A DNA stretch of 43,292 nucleotides, from positions 1-43,292 of the forward strand of contig SVQP01000012.1 in assembly GCA_015065285.1 (NCBI GenBank). The letters are read 5' to 3'. The position numbers and the translations under genes are program-made. The notes under the pieces were generated by a model, which was given only the letters and a program-made list of their open reading frames with translations, was not told where the DNA came from and did no database searches. Positions 1 through 8,059 of the stretch are shown here, in pieces; within the stretch, counting starts at the first letter, position 1; each line of letters begins with the position of its first letter. Source of the DNA: Oscillospiraceae bacterium. Its GTDB lineage: Bacteria; Bacillota; Clostridia; Oscillospirales; CAG-272.

Positions 1-1
1 T

Positions 2-289
2 CTGGAAGGCGGGAATTCCGAGAAGTATATTCAAAAGCATATCATTCCTCTTTTCCCCGACACCATGAAAAAGGCCGAGCGTGTCAAGGCGATCAAGGCA
101 AAGATCAAGGAGGCTTTCAAGAGCGAAAAGGGATATCCATGCTGGCCGCAATCGTCCGAATGGCCGATGGATAGTGAGGGCAAGCCCTGTACCTATATCG
201 GCAAAGGAAAGAGCATGGGGGATCTGCGCAGATTCCGTTTCCGCGATGAGGTCACGGGAAAAGAGATCGTGATAGAGCAATCTCATTAA
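2..289 (+). CDS. 3' end of an unknown protein (partial)
   Basis: The reading frame is already open at base 2 and runs to a TAA at 287-289, so this is the C-terminal 95 residues of a gene that starts upstream. The first in-frame ATG, at 65, has no ribosome binding site and is probably internal. The fragment is basic and lysine-rich in its first half (many K/R between the PDTMKKAERV and SEKGYPCWP stretches). It then has a GYPCWPQSSEWP segment and a short charged beta-like tail. I do not recognise the family. An intrinsic terminator follows directly, so it is the last gene of its transcript and is not co-transcribed with the HD hydrolase. Confidence 0.6.
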   Translation: MEGGNSEKYIQKHIIPLFPDTMKKAERVKAIKAKIKEAFKSEKGYPCWPQSSEWPMDSEGKPCTYIGKGKSMGDLRRFRFRDEVTGKEIVIEQSH

Positions 290-296
290 TATAAAG

Positions 297-324
297 AGCA
301 GAAGCTGCAGCGCTTCTGCTTTTT
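297..324 (+). terminator. Intrinsic terminator
   Basis: A perfect 9-bp stem (AGCAGAAGC at 297-305 with GCTTCTGCT at 312-320) and a 6-nt loop are followed by TTTT. It lies 7 bases after the stop of the partial gene and upstream of the next promoter. Confidence 0.85.
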
Positions 325-344
325 GATACACTTGCAAAAAGCCC

Positions 345-373
345 TTTACTTTTTCATAAAAATATGCTAAAAT
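345..373 (+). promoter_or_regulatory. Sigma-A promoter of the nucleoside salvage operon
   Basis: TTTACT (345-350), a 17-bp spacer and TAAAAT (368-373), with an extended TG at 365-366. It lies about 30 bp before the HD hydrolase start and just after the upstream terminator. Confidence 0.75.
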
Positions 374-406
374 AATAATGGAAGACAACGCTTTGGAGGT
401 GCAATG

Positions 407-1009
407 ATGCAACTGCATGAGGATAAACAGAAATTTTTGGAGATCTACAACACGTATATCAAGCGTGAGGGTGCGGATAAGCTGCTGGCTTTTCTGGATT
501 CGGACGCAAGCGATTTTTTCACAGCCCCCGCAAGCACGCGCTATCACGGCAGCTATGAGGGCGGTCTTTTGCGCCACAGCCTGAACGTATACGAATGCCT
601 GCACGATATTATGAACCGTCCCCGAATGAAGGAGGTTTACGGCATTTCCTATTCCGAGGAAAGCATTGCCATTGCAGCGTTGCTGCACGATATCTGCAAG
701 GTCAATTTCTACAAAACCTCGTTCCGCAACGTCAAGAATGAATTTGGCAAGTGGGAGAGCGTGCCGTATTACACCATTGAGGATAACCTGCCTTACGGTC
801 ACGGTGAAAAATCGGTGTATATCCTGTCCGGATATATGCGCCTGACGCGTGACGAGGCGTTTGCTATCCGTTATCACATGGGCTTTTCGGGCAACGAGGA
901 CCCGGGTAACGTAGGCAAGGCGCTGGAAATGTTCCCCTTGGCATATGCGCTGTGCATGGCTGACATGGAGGCTGCATATTTCATGGAGGGAAGCCCCGAA
1001 AAGAAATAA
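407..1009 (+). CDS. HD-domain phosphohydrolase
   Basis: This 200-residue cytoplasmic protein has an HD-type metal-dependent phosphohydrolase core. Visible motifs are RYHGSYEGGLLRHSLNVYE (first conserved histidines), ALLHDICKV (the HD pair) and a later RYHMGF histidine. The layout resembles the HD domain of YhaM-type 3'-5' exonucleases without their OB domain, but also generic HD nucleotidases, so the substrate is not assigned. GGAGGT at 395-400 is 3 nt from an ATG at 404 and 6 nt from the ATG at 407, so 407 is preferred. It is the first gene of an operon with deoD, deoB and cdd, which suggests a role in nucleotide or nucleoside turnover. That role is inferred from context only. Confidence 0.8.
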   Translation: MQLHEDKQKFLEIYNTYIKREGADKLLAFLDSDASDFFTAPASTRYHGSYEGGLLRHSLNVYECLHDIMNRPRMKEVYGISYSEESIAIAALLHDICKVNFYKTSFRNVKNEFGKWESVPYYTIEDNLPYGHGEKSVYILSGYMRLTRDEAFAIRYHMGFSGNEDPGNVGKALEMFPLAYALCMADMEAAYFMEGSPEKK

Positions 1010-1039
1010 AATATTTGAAAATATAAAGGAGAATTGATT

Positions 1040-1774
1040 ATGTCCAACAAGCCTTACCCGACTCCCCATATAAATGCAAAGCCTGAGGACTTTGCGAAAA
1101 CCGTGCTGATGCCCGGTGACCCCAAGAGAAGTGAATTCATTGCCAAGACCTTCCTTGAAGATGCCAGACTTGTCAACGACGTGCGCGGTGTGCATGGCTA
1201 CACCGGCACCTACAAGGGCACTCAGGTTTCGGTTATGGCAAGCGGCATGGGTATGCCCTCGATCGGCATTTACTCTTATGAGCTGTTCAATTTCTTTGAC
1301 GTGGATAATATCATCCGCGTGGGCTCTGCAGGCTCTCTGCAGCCCCATATCCATATCCGTGACGTAGTGTTCGGTCAGGGTGCGTGCCTGAACGGCAACT
1401 TTGCCGACCAGTATCATCTGCCCGGTCAGATGACCCCCATTGCGGATTACACCCTGCTCAAGACTGCGATTGAGCAAGCTGAGAAGCTGGGCGTCAGATA
1501 CCACGTAGGTAACCTGCTCTCGTCCGATATTTTCTATAACGACGATCCTGCCGACGGCTTGAAGTGGGCAAAGATGGGCGTTATGGCAGTGGAGATGGAA
1601 GCAGCTGCACTGTATCTTAACGCAGCACGCGCAGGCAAGAGAGGTTTAGCCCTTTGCACCATTTCGGATAGCCTTGTCACACATGAGCTGACCACCGCTG
1701 AGGAGCGTCAGAATTCCTTCACCCAGATGATGGAGATCGCGCTGGATACCGCTGTGGAGATGGCGAAAAAATGA
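1040..1774 (+). CDS. deoD: Purine nucleoside phosphorylase DeoD-type
   Basis: This 244-residue phosphorylase cleaves purine (deoxy)ribonucleosides with phosphate to free base and (deoxy)ribose-1-phosphate. It belongs to the hexameric, bacterial high-molecular-mass class. The sequence shows the phosphate-binding MPGDPKRSEFIAKTF segment near the N terminus, the GSAGSL loop, the VEMEAAALY ribose-binding motif and CTISDSLVTHE near the C terminus, with the base-binding Asp of the family. AAAGGAG at 1025-1031 sits 8 nt before ATG 1040; an upstream in-frame TTG at 1034 is too close to it. The stop overlaps the deoB start by 4 bases (ATGA). Its product feeds directly into DeoB. Confidence 0.95.
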   Translation: MSNKPYPTPHINAKPEDFAKTVLMPGDPKRSEFIAKTFLEDARLVNDVRGVHGYTGTYKGTQVSVMASGMGMPSIGIYSYELFNFFDVDNIIRVGSAGSLQPHIHIRDVVFGQGACLNGNFADQYHLPGQMTPIADYTLLKTAIEQAEKLGVRYHVGNLLSSDIFYNDDPADGLKWAKMGVMAVEMEAAALYLNAARAGKRGLALCTISDSLVTHELTTAEERQNSFTQMMEIALDTAVEMAKK

Positions 1775-2928
1775 GCAAGAGAGTTTTTTTGATCGTACTT
1801 GACAGCTTTGGCATCGGTCAATGTCCGGATAGCCCTTCGTTTGGTGACGAGGGCGTCAACACGCTGGGCACCGTATGCAAGACGGATGCGCTGCACGTGC
1901 CGCACATGCAAAGTCTGGGGCTTGGCAATATTGATGGCGTGGAGTGCTTGGCGAGTGTAGATGCGCCCATCGGTTCTTATGCCAGATTGCGCGAAAAATC
2001 TGCAGGCAAGGATACCACCATCGGGCACTGGGAGCTTGCCGGACTGGTTTCGGATGATCCGCTGCCCACCTATCCCGAGGGCTTTCCGCCCGAGGTGCTG
2101 GAGCCCTTCTGCCGGGCGGTTGGCAGGGGAGTGCTGTGCAACAAGCCCTATTCGGGTACTGACGTCATTCGTGACTATGGCAGAGAGCACTTAGAGACCG
2201 GCAAGCTGATCGTATATACCTCGGCAGATAGCGTATTCCAGATTGCGGCGCACCAGAGCATTGTGCCGCTGGAGCAGCTGTACGAATACTGCGAGATCGC
2301 AAGAGGATTGCTGGTTGGCAAGCACGGTGTGGGTCGCGTGATCGCGCGCCCGTTTGAAGGGGAATACCCGAACTACGTGCGCTCCGCAGGCAGACATGAT
2401 TATTCGCTCGTGCCACCCAAGGCGACGCTGCTGGACTGCATGAAGGATGCGGGCTATGACGTGCTGGCGGTTGGCAAGATCAAGGATATTTTTGCCGGCA
2501 GCGGTGTTACCGAGGCATTCTATACCCCCAACAACAAGGCGGGCATGGAAATGACCGCAAAGCTGCAGGGAAGAGATTTCCAAGGGCTTTGCTTTGTTAA
2601 CTTGGTGGATTTTGATATGGTGTTCGGTCACCGTCGCGATGCGGTGGGTTATGCGCGCGCGCTGAGCGAATTCGACGCATTCCTGGGCGAATTTTTGCCC
2701 CGCATGAAAGAGGACGATCTGCTGCTGATCACGGCTGATCACGGCTGCGATCCGGGATACACCAAGACCACCGACCACACCAGAGAATACGTGCCGCTGC
2801 TTTTGTACCGCAAGGGCATGCAGAGCAAGAATTTCGGCACTGTTTACGGCTTTGATGCCGTGGCTGCTACCATTGCTGCCGAGTTTGGCGTAAAAGACGT
2901 TGGCGGTCAGGTATTAGGAGGGAATTGA
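1771..2928 (+). CDS. deoB: Phosphopentomutase
   Basis: This 385-residue alkaline-phosphatase-superfamily mutase interconverts (deoxy)ribose-1-phosphate and (deoxy)ribose-5-phosphate. It links nucleoside breakdown to central metabolism. The N terminus carries the metal-binding VLDSFGIGQCPDSPSFGD segment and a Thr-containing GKDTTIGHWE active-site region. The C terminus has the TADHGCDP and TDHTREYVPLL metal-ligand motifs. The length is typical (about 390-400). It starts in the ATGA overlap with deoD and ends 1 nt before cdd, which argues for translational coupling in one operon. Confidence 0.95.
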   Translation: MSKRVFLIVLDSFGIGQCPDSPSFGDEGVNTLGTVCKTDALHVPHMQSLGLGNIDGVECLASVDAPIGSYARLREKSAGKDTTIGHWELAGLVSDDPLPTYPEGFPPEVLEPFCRAVGRGVLCNKPYSGTDVIRDYGREHLETGKLIVYTSADSVFQIAAHQSIVPLEQLYEYCEIARGLLVGKHGVGRVIARPFEGEYPNYVRSAGRHDYSLVPPKATLLDCMKDAGYDVLAVGKIKDIFAGSGVTEAFYTPNNKAGMEMTAKLQGRDFQGLCFVNLVDFDMVFGHRRDAVGYARALSEFDAFLGEFLPRMKEDDLLLITADHGCDPGYTKTTDHTREYVPLLLYRKGMQSKNFGTVYGFDAVAATIAAEFGVKDVGGQVLGGN

Positions 2929-2929
2929 T

Positions 2930-3340
2930 ATGACTCCCGAAAAACTCATAGAACTGGCAATTGCTGCAAGAGAATCGGCTTACGCGCCCTATTCGGGCTA
3001 TCGCGTAGGTGCTGCGCTGCTTGGCAAATCGGGCAAGGTATACCTTGGCTGCAACATTGAAAATGCCTCCTATACGCCCACCGTGTGTGCTGAGCGTGTG
3101 GCGGTTTTCAAGGCGGTTAGTGAGGGTGAGCGCGAATTTGAGGCGATCGCGGTCTGCGGTGGCAATCAACAGGAGATTGCGGGCAGCTTCCCGCCCTGCG
3201 GCGTGTGCCGTCAGGTGCTGCGCGAATTCTGTGCTCCGGATGATTTCAAGGTCTATCTGATCGGTGCAGGCGGTGCGTATAAAACTGTCACACTTTCGGA
3301 GCTGTTGCCTTACAGCTTCGGACCGGATTTTATGAAATAA
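2930..3340 (+). CDS. cdd: Cytidine deaminase
   Basis: This 136-residue homotetrameric-type cytidine deaminase converts (deoxy)cytidine to (deoxy)uridine. The zinc site is complete: CAER gives Cys53 and the catalytic Glu55, and PCGVC gives Cys90 and Cys93. The substrate-binding GCNIENASY motif precedes it. GGAGGG lies before ATG 2930, within the end of deoB. It is the last gene of the salvage operon and is followed by a terminator. The operon has no pyrimidine phosphorylase, so deaminated pyrimidines must be cleaved by something encoded elsewhere. Confidence 0.95.
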   Translation: MTPEKLIELAIAARESAYAPYSGYRVGAALLGKSGKVYLGCNIENASYTPTVCAERVAVFKAVSEGEREFEAIAVCGGNQQEIAGSFPPCGVCRQVLREFCAPDDFKVYLIGAGGAYKTVTLSELLPYSFGPDFMK

Positions 3341-3380
3341 GCGGTGCCAAAAAGAACGGATAGAATTTGCTCAATGTATC

Positions 3381-3423
3381 AAATAAGGGAGTTGCCTTGC
3401 ATAGGTAGCTCCCTTTATTGTTT
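3381..3423 (+). terminator. Intrinsic terminator after cdd
   Basis: A 10-bp stem with two G-U pairs (GGGAGTTGCC at 3387-3396 with GGTAGCTCCC at 3404-3413) and a 7-nt loop, followed by TTTATTGTTT. Confidence 0.75.
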
Positions 3424-3449
3424 GTGTAAAAAAACGTTTTGCGGGGCGC

Positions 3450-3630
3450 TGCCGGTTGCCTTTTGGATGCTGATTTCGCAGAAATTCAGCATCTGTGGCG
3501 TCACTTGCACCGGAAAGCATCACAACATTCACACGCCACTGTCGGTTGCCTTTTGGATGCTGATTTCGCAGAAATTCAGCATCGGGTGGCGTCGCTTACA
3601 CCGGAAAGTATCACAACATTCACACGCCAC
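3450..3630. repeat. Two-copy tandem 90-bp structured repeat
   Basis: Copy 1 (3450-3539) and copy 2 (3540-3630) are nearly identical, differing by a few substitutions and one inserted G. Each contains a near-perfect hairpin around a GCA loop (for example 3466-3493, arms GATGCTGATTTC and GAAATTCAGCATC). Each also has an outer inverted pair GTGGCGT / ACGCCAC (3494-3500 with 3533-3539 in copy 1). The array lies between the cdd terminator and the mreB-like promoter. An open frame across it (from 3344) exists only because the repeat happens to lack stops; it has no ribosome binding site. Confidence 0.8.
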
Positions 3631-3633
3631 CAT

Positions 3634-3695
3634 GCCTTTCTAAAAAAGGCGACGCGAAACTTTCATCCGGACAAAGCGCGCCGGAGCTGTGAAAG
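3634..3695. other. Further hairpins upstream of the mreB-like promoter
   Basis: GCCTTT/AAAGGC (3634-3650) is followed by a two-part hairpin: CTTTCA (3660-3665) pairs with TGAAAG (3690-3695), and TCCGG (3666-3670) with CCGGA (3681-3685). No T-tract follows, so these are not terminators on the + strand. They end 25 bp before the -35 box. Function is unknown. Confidence 0.4.
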
Positions 3696-3719
3696 TCGAG
3701 AAAATATTGATGGTTTTCA

Positions 3720-3748
3720 TTGACTTTGGTGCGCATGTGTAGTATAAT
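3720..3748 (+). promoter_or_regulatory. Sigma-A promoter of the mreB-like gene
   Basis: TTGACT (3720-3725), a 17-bp spacer and TATAAT (3743-3748). Transcription would start near 3755, after every in-frame start codon except the GTG at 3798, so it also settles the start of the gene. Confidence 0.88.
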
Positions 3749-3797
3749 TATCTTGGATGTTTATATACACCTATCAAACGGTGCGGAGGATATAAAA

Positions 3798-4856
3798 GTG
3801 CTTGAAAAGTTGAACCTGAATCTCAGTCGCGATATCGGTATCGATCTGGGTACGTGCAGTGTGCTGGTCCACGTGGACGGCAAGGGCATCGTGCTCAACG
3901 AGCCCAGCGTTGTCGCCATGGATACCACCACCGACAAGGTGGTGAAGGTGGGTAAGGAGGCGCTTGCCATGATTGGCAGAACGCCCGACCATATCACCAC
4001 CATGCGACCCCTGAAAAATGGCGTGATCAGTCAGTATGACGTCACGCTGCATATGCTGCAGTACTTTATTCGCCGTGCCTGCGGTAAAACCGTGTTCCGC
4101 CCCCGTGTTATGATCGGTGTCCCCACCGGCATTACCGAGGTGGAGGAGAGAGCGGTGCTGGATGCGGCAGCCGAGGCGGGTGCACGCAAAACCTTTTTGA
4201 TCGAGGAGCCCAAGGCGGCACTCATGGGTGCGGGTGTGGATATCAATTCACCCATCGGCAACATGATCGTGGACGTGGGCGGCGGCACTACCGATATTGC
4301 CGTGGTTGCTATGGGCGGCATCGTGGTTTCCGAGTCGGTCAAGATCGCGGGCGACAAGTTTGATCAGGCGATCATGCAGTACGTGCGTCGCCAGTATAAT
4401 CTGCTGATCGGTGAGCGCACCGCAGAGGCGATCAAAATTCAGATCGGTGCTGTGTACGATCACGGTGAAGCCAAAACCATTCAGGTCAAGGGACGTGACC
4501 TTGGCACGGGCATGCCGCGCGTTATCACGCTTTCCTCCAAGGAAATGATGGAGGCAATGATCGAGCCTGTGACTGCCATTCTGGATTCGGTATGTGCCAT
4601 TATCGAGCGCACACCGCCGGATCTTTTGGGTGATATTCTCAAAAACGGCATTTATATGGCAGGCGGCGGCAGCTTGCTTTACGGTCTGGATAAGCTGATC
4701 ACGCGCGTGACCGGCATCAAGACCACGGTTGCCAAGAATCCCATTTCCTGCGTGGCAATGGGCACGGGCAAGTATCTCTCAAGCATCAGCCAGTTCCGTG
4801 ACGTTGCGGGCGGCTTGACGCGTGACGCGGACACTAAGCCCGCAGCAAAAAAATAA
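3798..4856 (+). CDS. mreB: MreB/Mbl-like actin cytoskeleton protein
   Basis: This 352-residue member of the MreB family (bacterial actin) polymerises under the membrane and directs peptidoglycan synthesis in rod-shaped cells. Motifs are the phosphate-1 loop GIDLGTCSVLV, GKGIVLNEPSVVA, a central VDVGGGTTDIAVV phosphate-2 loop, and AGGGSLLYGLDKL near the C terminus. The usual ATANTL-type residues of phosphate-1 are replaced by CSVL. The start is GTG at 3798: GGAGG at 3785-3789 is 8 nt upstream and the promoter overlaps any earlier start. mreC and mreD do not follow; pepD follows after 15 nt. It could be an Mbl or MreBH paralogue rather than MreB itself. Confidence 0.9.
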   Translation: MLEKLNLNLSRDIGIDLGTCSVLVHVDGKGIVLNEPSVVAMDTTTDKVVKVGKEALAMIGRTPDHITTMRPLKNGVISQYDVTLHMLQYFIRRACGKTVFRPRVMIGVPTGITEVEERAVLDAAAEAGARKTFLIEEPKAALMGAGVDINSPIGNMIVDVGGGTTDIAVVAMGGIVVSESVKIAGDKFDQAIMQYVRRQYNLLIGERTAEAIKIQIGAVYDHGEAKTIQVKGRDLGTGMPRVITLSSKEMMEAMIEPVTAILDSVCAIIERTPPDLLGDILKNGIYMAGGGSLLYGLDKLITRVTGIKTTVAKNPISCVAMGTGKYLSSISQFRDVAGGLTRDADTKPAAKK

Positions 4857-4871
4857 GAACAGGATCAGATT

Positions 4872-6305
4872 ATGGAATACATCATCAACGGCTACGAGCC
4901 GAAAAAATTATTTGAGTTTTTTGAAGACATCTGTGCCATTCCGCACGGATCGGGCAACGAGGCTGCCATTGCGGATTATTTGGTCATTTTTGCTCGCGCA
5001 CGCGGACTGGAGTGCTACCGCGATGCGGTCAATAACGTGTTTATCAAGGCGCCTGCTACCAAGGGGCTGGAGGACCGTCCTGCCATTCTTTTGCAGGGTC
5101 ATACCGATATGGTTTGCGAGAAGAACAACGATACCGAGCACGATTTTTCCCGTGACGGGCTCAAGCTGTTTGTTGAGAACGGCTGGCTTGGTGCCAAGGG
5201 CACCACGCTTGGCGGTGACGACGGCATTGCCGTTGCCATGATGCTTGCCATTCTGGACGGGCAGACGCCCCACCCTGCCGTGGAGTGCCTGTTTACCGTT
5301 GAGGAAGAGGTAGGACTTTTGGGCGCTGAGAGCTTTGACTATTCGCGCGTCAGCGCATCCCGTATGATCAACATGGACAGCGAGGAGGAGTCCTGCGTCA
5401 CAGCAGGCTGTGCGGGAGGATTGCGCACCGATCTGTGCATTCCCGTGACGTATGAGGATGCAAAGGGCATGGCTGTGGAGATCCGCTTGGGCGGTCTTGC
5501 AGGCGGTCATTCGGGTGCGGACGTGCACCGCGGCAGAGCCAATGCCAACAAGCTGATGGGCAGACTTTTGCTCGCGCTCTCCAAGGAATTTGATTTCCGG
5601 CTTTGCCTGATTGAGGGTGGCAGCAAGGATAATGCCATTCCGCGTGAGTGCACGGCACTGGTATGCGGTAAGGGCTTGATGCTGATGCCTGCCAAGGTAG
5701 CAAAGCTGACCAACGAGTTTATCAAAGAGATGTGTGCCGAGGATGCAGGCTTCTTTATGCAGTGCAACACGGTAGCTGCACCCGAGCGCTGCATGGATGC
5801 AGACAGCACCGCGCGTGTCATTTGCGCAATGGGCACGGTGGCAAACGGTGTGCTTGCCATGAGCAACAATATCGAGGGATTGGTGGAATATTCCCGTAAT
5901 CTGGGCATTATCCGCACCGAGCAGGGAAGCGTGCACCTCACGCTCTCCTCCCGCTCCGCAATTGAAAGCCAGCTGGATGCTTCGATCGATGATCTGGATG
6001 CACTTGCTGTGCTGTGCCGCGGCAGTGCAAGACACCACTCCCGTTATCCCGGCTGGAGCTATGCCAAGGAGTCTCCCATCCGCGATCAATACCTGGCAGC
6101 CTACAAGGCGCTGTTTGGCAAGACCCCCGAGGTCAACGTCATTCACGCAGGGCTTGAGTGCGGTATCATCCGCTCCAGACTCCCCGAGATGGATATGATC
6201 TCGGTAGGACCTAACATGAAGGACATTCATTCTCCCGCAGAGAGACTTGATCTTGCCTCCTGCGCACGCTTCTGGCAGGTCATTGCCAAGATTTTGGCGG
6301 AGTAA
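4872..6305 (+). CDS. pepD: Aminoacyl-histidine dipeptidase (M20C)
   Basis: This 477-residue cytoplasmic metallodipeptidase of family M20 (PepD, Xaa-His dipeptidase or carnosinase type) hydrolyses a broad range of dipeptides. The di-zinc ligands and catalytic residues are visible: GHTDMV (His77, Asp79), GGDDGIA (Asp116), TVEEEVG (Glu144-146), NMDSEE and a C-terminal IHSPAER histidine. The length matches the family. AGGA lies 8 nt before ATG 4872, and the 15-nt gap after the mreB-like gene suggests co-transcription. The transcript ends at a strong terminator. Confidence 0.93.
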   Translation: MEYIINGYEPKKLFEFFEDICAIPHGSGNEAAIADYLVIFARARGLECYRDAVNNVFIKAPATKGLEDRPAILLQGHTDMVCEKNNDTEHDFSRDGLKLFVENGWLGAKGTTLGGDDGIAVAMMLAILDGQTPHPAVECLFTVEEEVGLLGAESFDYSRVSASRMINMDSEEESCVTAGCAGGLRTDLCIPVTYEDAKGMAVEIRLGGLAGGHSGADVHRGRANANKLMGRLLLALSKEFDFRLCLIEGGSKDNAIPRECTALVCGKGLMLMPAKVAKLTNEFIKEMCAEDAGFFMQCNTVAAPERCMDADSTARVICAMGTVANGVLAMSNNIEGLVEYSRNLGIIRTEQGSVHLTLSSRSAIESQLDASIDDLDALAVLCRGSARHHSRYPGWSYAKESPIRDQYLAAYKALFGKTPEVNVIHAGLECGIIRSRLPEMDMISVGPNMKDIHSPAERLDLASCARFWQVIAKILAE

Positions 6306-6333
6306 TCCCACCTTGCAAATACCCGTAAAACTT

Positions 6334-6373
6334 GTCCGCAGGCATGAATGCCTGCGGACATTTGTGTTTTTGC
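6334..6373 (+). terminator. Strong intrinsic terminator after pepD
   Basis: Two perfect 12-nt arms, 6334-6345 and 6348-6359 (GTCCGCAGGCAT and its complement), close on a minimal loop. ATTTGTGTTTTT follows. Confidence 0.9.
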
Positions 6374-6403
6374 ACAAAAAAGATTTATGTGGAGCGAATG
6401 CTC

Positions 6404-6432
6404 TTGACAGAAATGGAAATGTAGTGTAAAAT
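6404..6432 (+). promoter_or_regulatory. Sigma-A promoter of the solute-binding lipoprotein
   Basis: TTGACA (6404-6409), a 17-bp spacer and TAAAAT (6427-6432). The -10 box overlaps the earliest in-frame ATG (6431), ruling it out as the translation start. Confidence 0.88.
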
Positions 6433-6487
6433 GAAGGGTACAGGATGGGTGAAGTATGCCCACGAGTACAGTCGGAGGTATATCAAT

Positions 6488-7996
6488 ATGAAAAAATTGT
6501 TATGCATGTTGCTTGCAACTTTAATGCTGTCTTCCTTGCTGGTTGCTTGTGCGAACGTAAGTAATCCCGAGCAGCAAACCAAGGATCCCGCGCAGCAGGA
6601 AGAGCAGACCGGTGATCTCAACTATATCGACGAGGTCCCCGAGATGGATTTTGGCGGCGAAGAGGTCGTCATTCTTTCCAGAGATAAGTACGGTGTAATT
6701 GATGAATTCTATGCGGAATCCAACACTGACACGCAAAGTGACGTTGTTGGCAGCGCCGTATACAACAGAAACATGAGCATTGAAAACAGATTGAACGTCA
6801 CGCTCAATCTGCCCCTGGATCTTGAGCCGGTTGCCAAGCACAGCACCTCGGTCAAGAGTGGCTCCAACGACTATGATATCGTAACCGACTCCACCTACAT
6901 TGCCATTCAGGCAGTTCTGAAGGGCGAATTCCTCAACCTGCGCGACAACCAGTATATTGACCTTGATAAGTATTACTGGACGCAGGGCTATAACGACATC
7001 GTATCCTTCGGCCCGAACAACAAGCAGTATCTGGCATCCGGTGCACTGGCACTGTCCATGTTCCGCTACATGTTCGTAACCGTTTATAACAGAGAAGTAT
7101 TTGAGGATATCGGTGAGACCGACCTTTACGAGGTTGTCAATAACGGTGAATGGACGCTGGATTATCAGAACCAGATCATCGCAGACAAGTATCTGGACGT
7201 TGGTGAAACCCCCAATAAGGTGGATGAAAAGGACAGATTCGGTCTGATCACGGGTAACACCGTCAGTGTTGACCCCTATTGCGTAGCAGCAAACGTACAG
7301 CTTGTCAGCAAGGATACGAACGGTGAGTGGTACTACAACACCGATATGATGGACAGAACCGTTGAGCTTTGCGAAAAGGTGCAGGCGCTTTATAACAATC
7401 CCGCAACCTACGTGTACATTGGTGCTACGTATGACGATACCGGTAAGACCGATATCGTAAAGGCATTTGCAAACGGCGTGAGCATGATGGCAACCGTGCA
7501 GGTATTTGCACTGGAAACCAACGTTGGCGACCTGGCAGAATTCGATTACGGTATTGCGCCCATGCCCAAGTTTGATGAGCATCAGGAGAACTACGCAACC
7601 TACGTACAGGACCAGGTAACCGCAGTTGGTATCTCCAGCGCAATTTCGGATGAGCAAACCATGGATATGCTGGGCGCAGTACTGGAGTGCATGGCATCCG
7701 AAAGCTATGCAACCGTGGTAGATGCGTACTATTCCAAGGCGCTTTCCTATCAGTATTTGCAGAACCCCGAGTCCAAGGAGATGCTGGATCTGATCTACAA
7801 TTCTCTGACCTTCGATTTCTCCGGTGCTTGCTCCAATATCATCATGAACAACGGCGGTCAGTCTCTGCGTGATGCTCTGCGCCCCTTGTTCTCCGGCAAG
7901 TCCACCAAGATGGGCTCTACGCTGTCCAAGTGGGAAAGAAGCACCAATAAGGCGCTTGAAAAGGTCAACAATTATCTCAACGAGCTGGATTATTAA
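6488..7996 (+). CDS. Extracellular solute-binding lipoprotein
   Basis: This 502-residue lipoprotein has a signal peptide MKKLLCMLLATLMLSS and a lipobox ending at Cys21 (LVAC). An acidic, Gln-rich linker follows, then a large periplasmic-binding-protein-like fold of the type seen in family 1 extracellular solute-binding proteins (FGGEEVVILSRDK, NTDTQSDVVGSAVYNRN and similar). Such proteins usually capture oligosaccharides for an ABC importer, but no permease or ATPase gene is adjacent. The start is ATG 6488, 8 nt after GGAGGT. The next gene is a beta-glucosidase, so a link to beta-glucoside uptake is plausible. The substrate cannot be read from the sequence. Confidence 0.82.
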   Translation: MKKLLCMLLATLMLSSLLVACANVSNPEQQTKDPAQQEEQTGDLNYIDEVPEMDFGGEEVVILSRDKYGVIDEFYAESNTDTQSDVVGSAVYNRNMSIENRLNVTLNLPLDLEPVAKHSTSVKSGSNDYDIVTDSTYIAIQAVLKGEFLNLRDNQYIDLDKYYWTQGYNDIVSFGPNNKQYLASGALALSMFRYMFVTVYNREVFEDIGETDLYEVVNNGEWTLDYQNQIIADKYLDVGETPNKVDEKDRFGLITGNTVSVDPYCVAANVQLVSKDTNGEWYYNTDMMDRTVELCEKVQALYNNPATYVYIGATYDDTGKTDIVKAFANGVSMMATVQVFALETNVGDLAEFDYGIAPMPKFDEHQENYATYVQDQVTAVGISSAISDEQTMDMLGAVLECMASESYATVVDAYYSKALSYQYLQNPESKEMLDLIYNSLTFDFSGACSNIIMNNGGQSLRDALRPLFSGKSTKMGSTLSKWERSTNKALEKVNNYLNELDY

Positions 7997-8010
7997 TATT
8001 ACCAAATCTG

Positions 8011-8046
8011 AAAGGGGAGTGGCTGGTCCACTCCCCCTTGTGCTTT
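8011..8046 (+). terminator. Terminator or attenuator between the lipoprotein and GH3 genes
   Basis: The stem GGGGAGTGG (8014-8022) with CCACTCCCC (8028-8036) is extended by flanking A-T pairs and followed by the weak tract TTGTGCTTTT. It ends a few bases before the GH3 ribosome binding site. No separate promoter is obvious, so partial read-through into the GH3 gene is likely. Confidence 0.65.
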
Positions 8047-8059
8047 TAAGGGAGAAGAT

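Noticed and set aside
3450..3630. CRISPR array
   Set aside because: Only two copies of a 90-bp unit with no spacers; a simple tandem duplication.
3344..3643. Open frame across the tandem repeat with duplicated VAFWMLISQKFSI segments
   Set aside because: No ribosome binding site, it lies downstream of a terminator, and the repeated peptide only mirrors the DNA repeat; the second copy is shifted by one base and also reads in another frame.
4908..6377. 489-codon minus-strand frame opposite pepD, and similar long shadows opposite 6521-8110, 26962-28371, 28477-30678 and 31769-34918
   Set aside because: They lie antisense to genes with clear domains, have His/Cys/Val-rich or unnatural composition and no ribosome binding sites; they arise from codon bias on the opposite strand.
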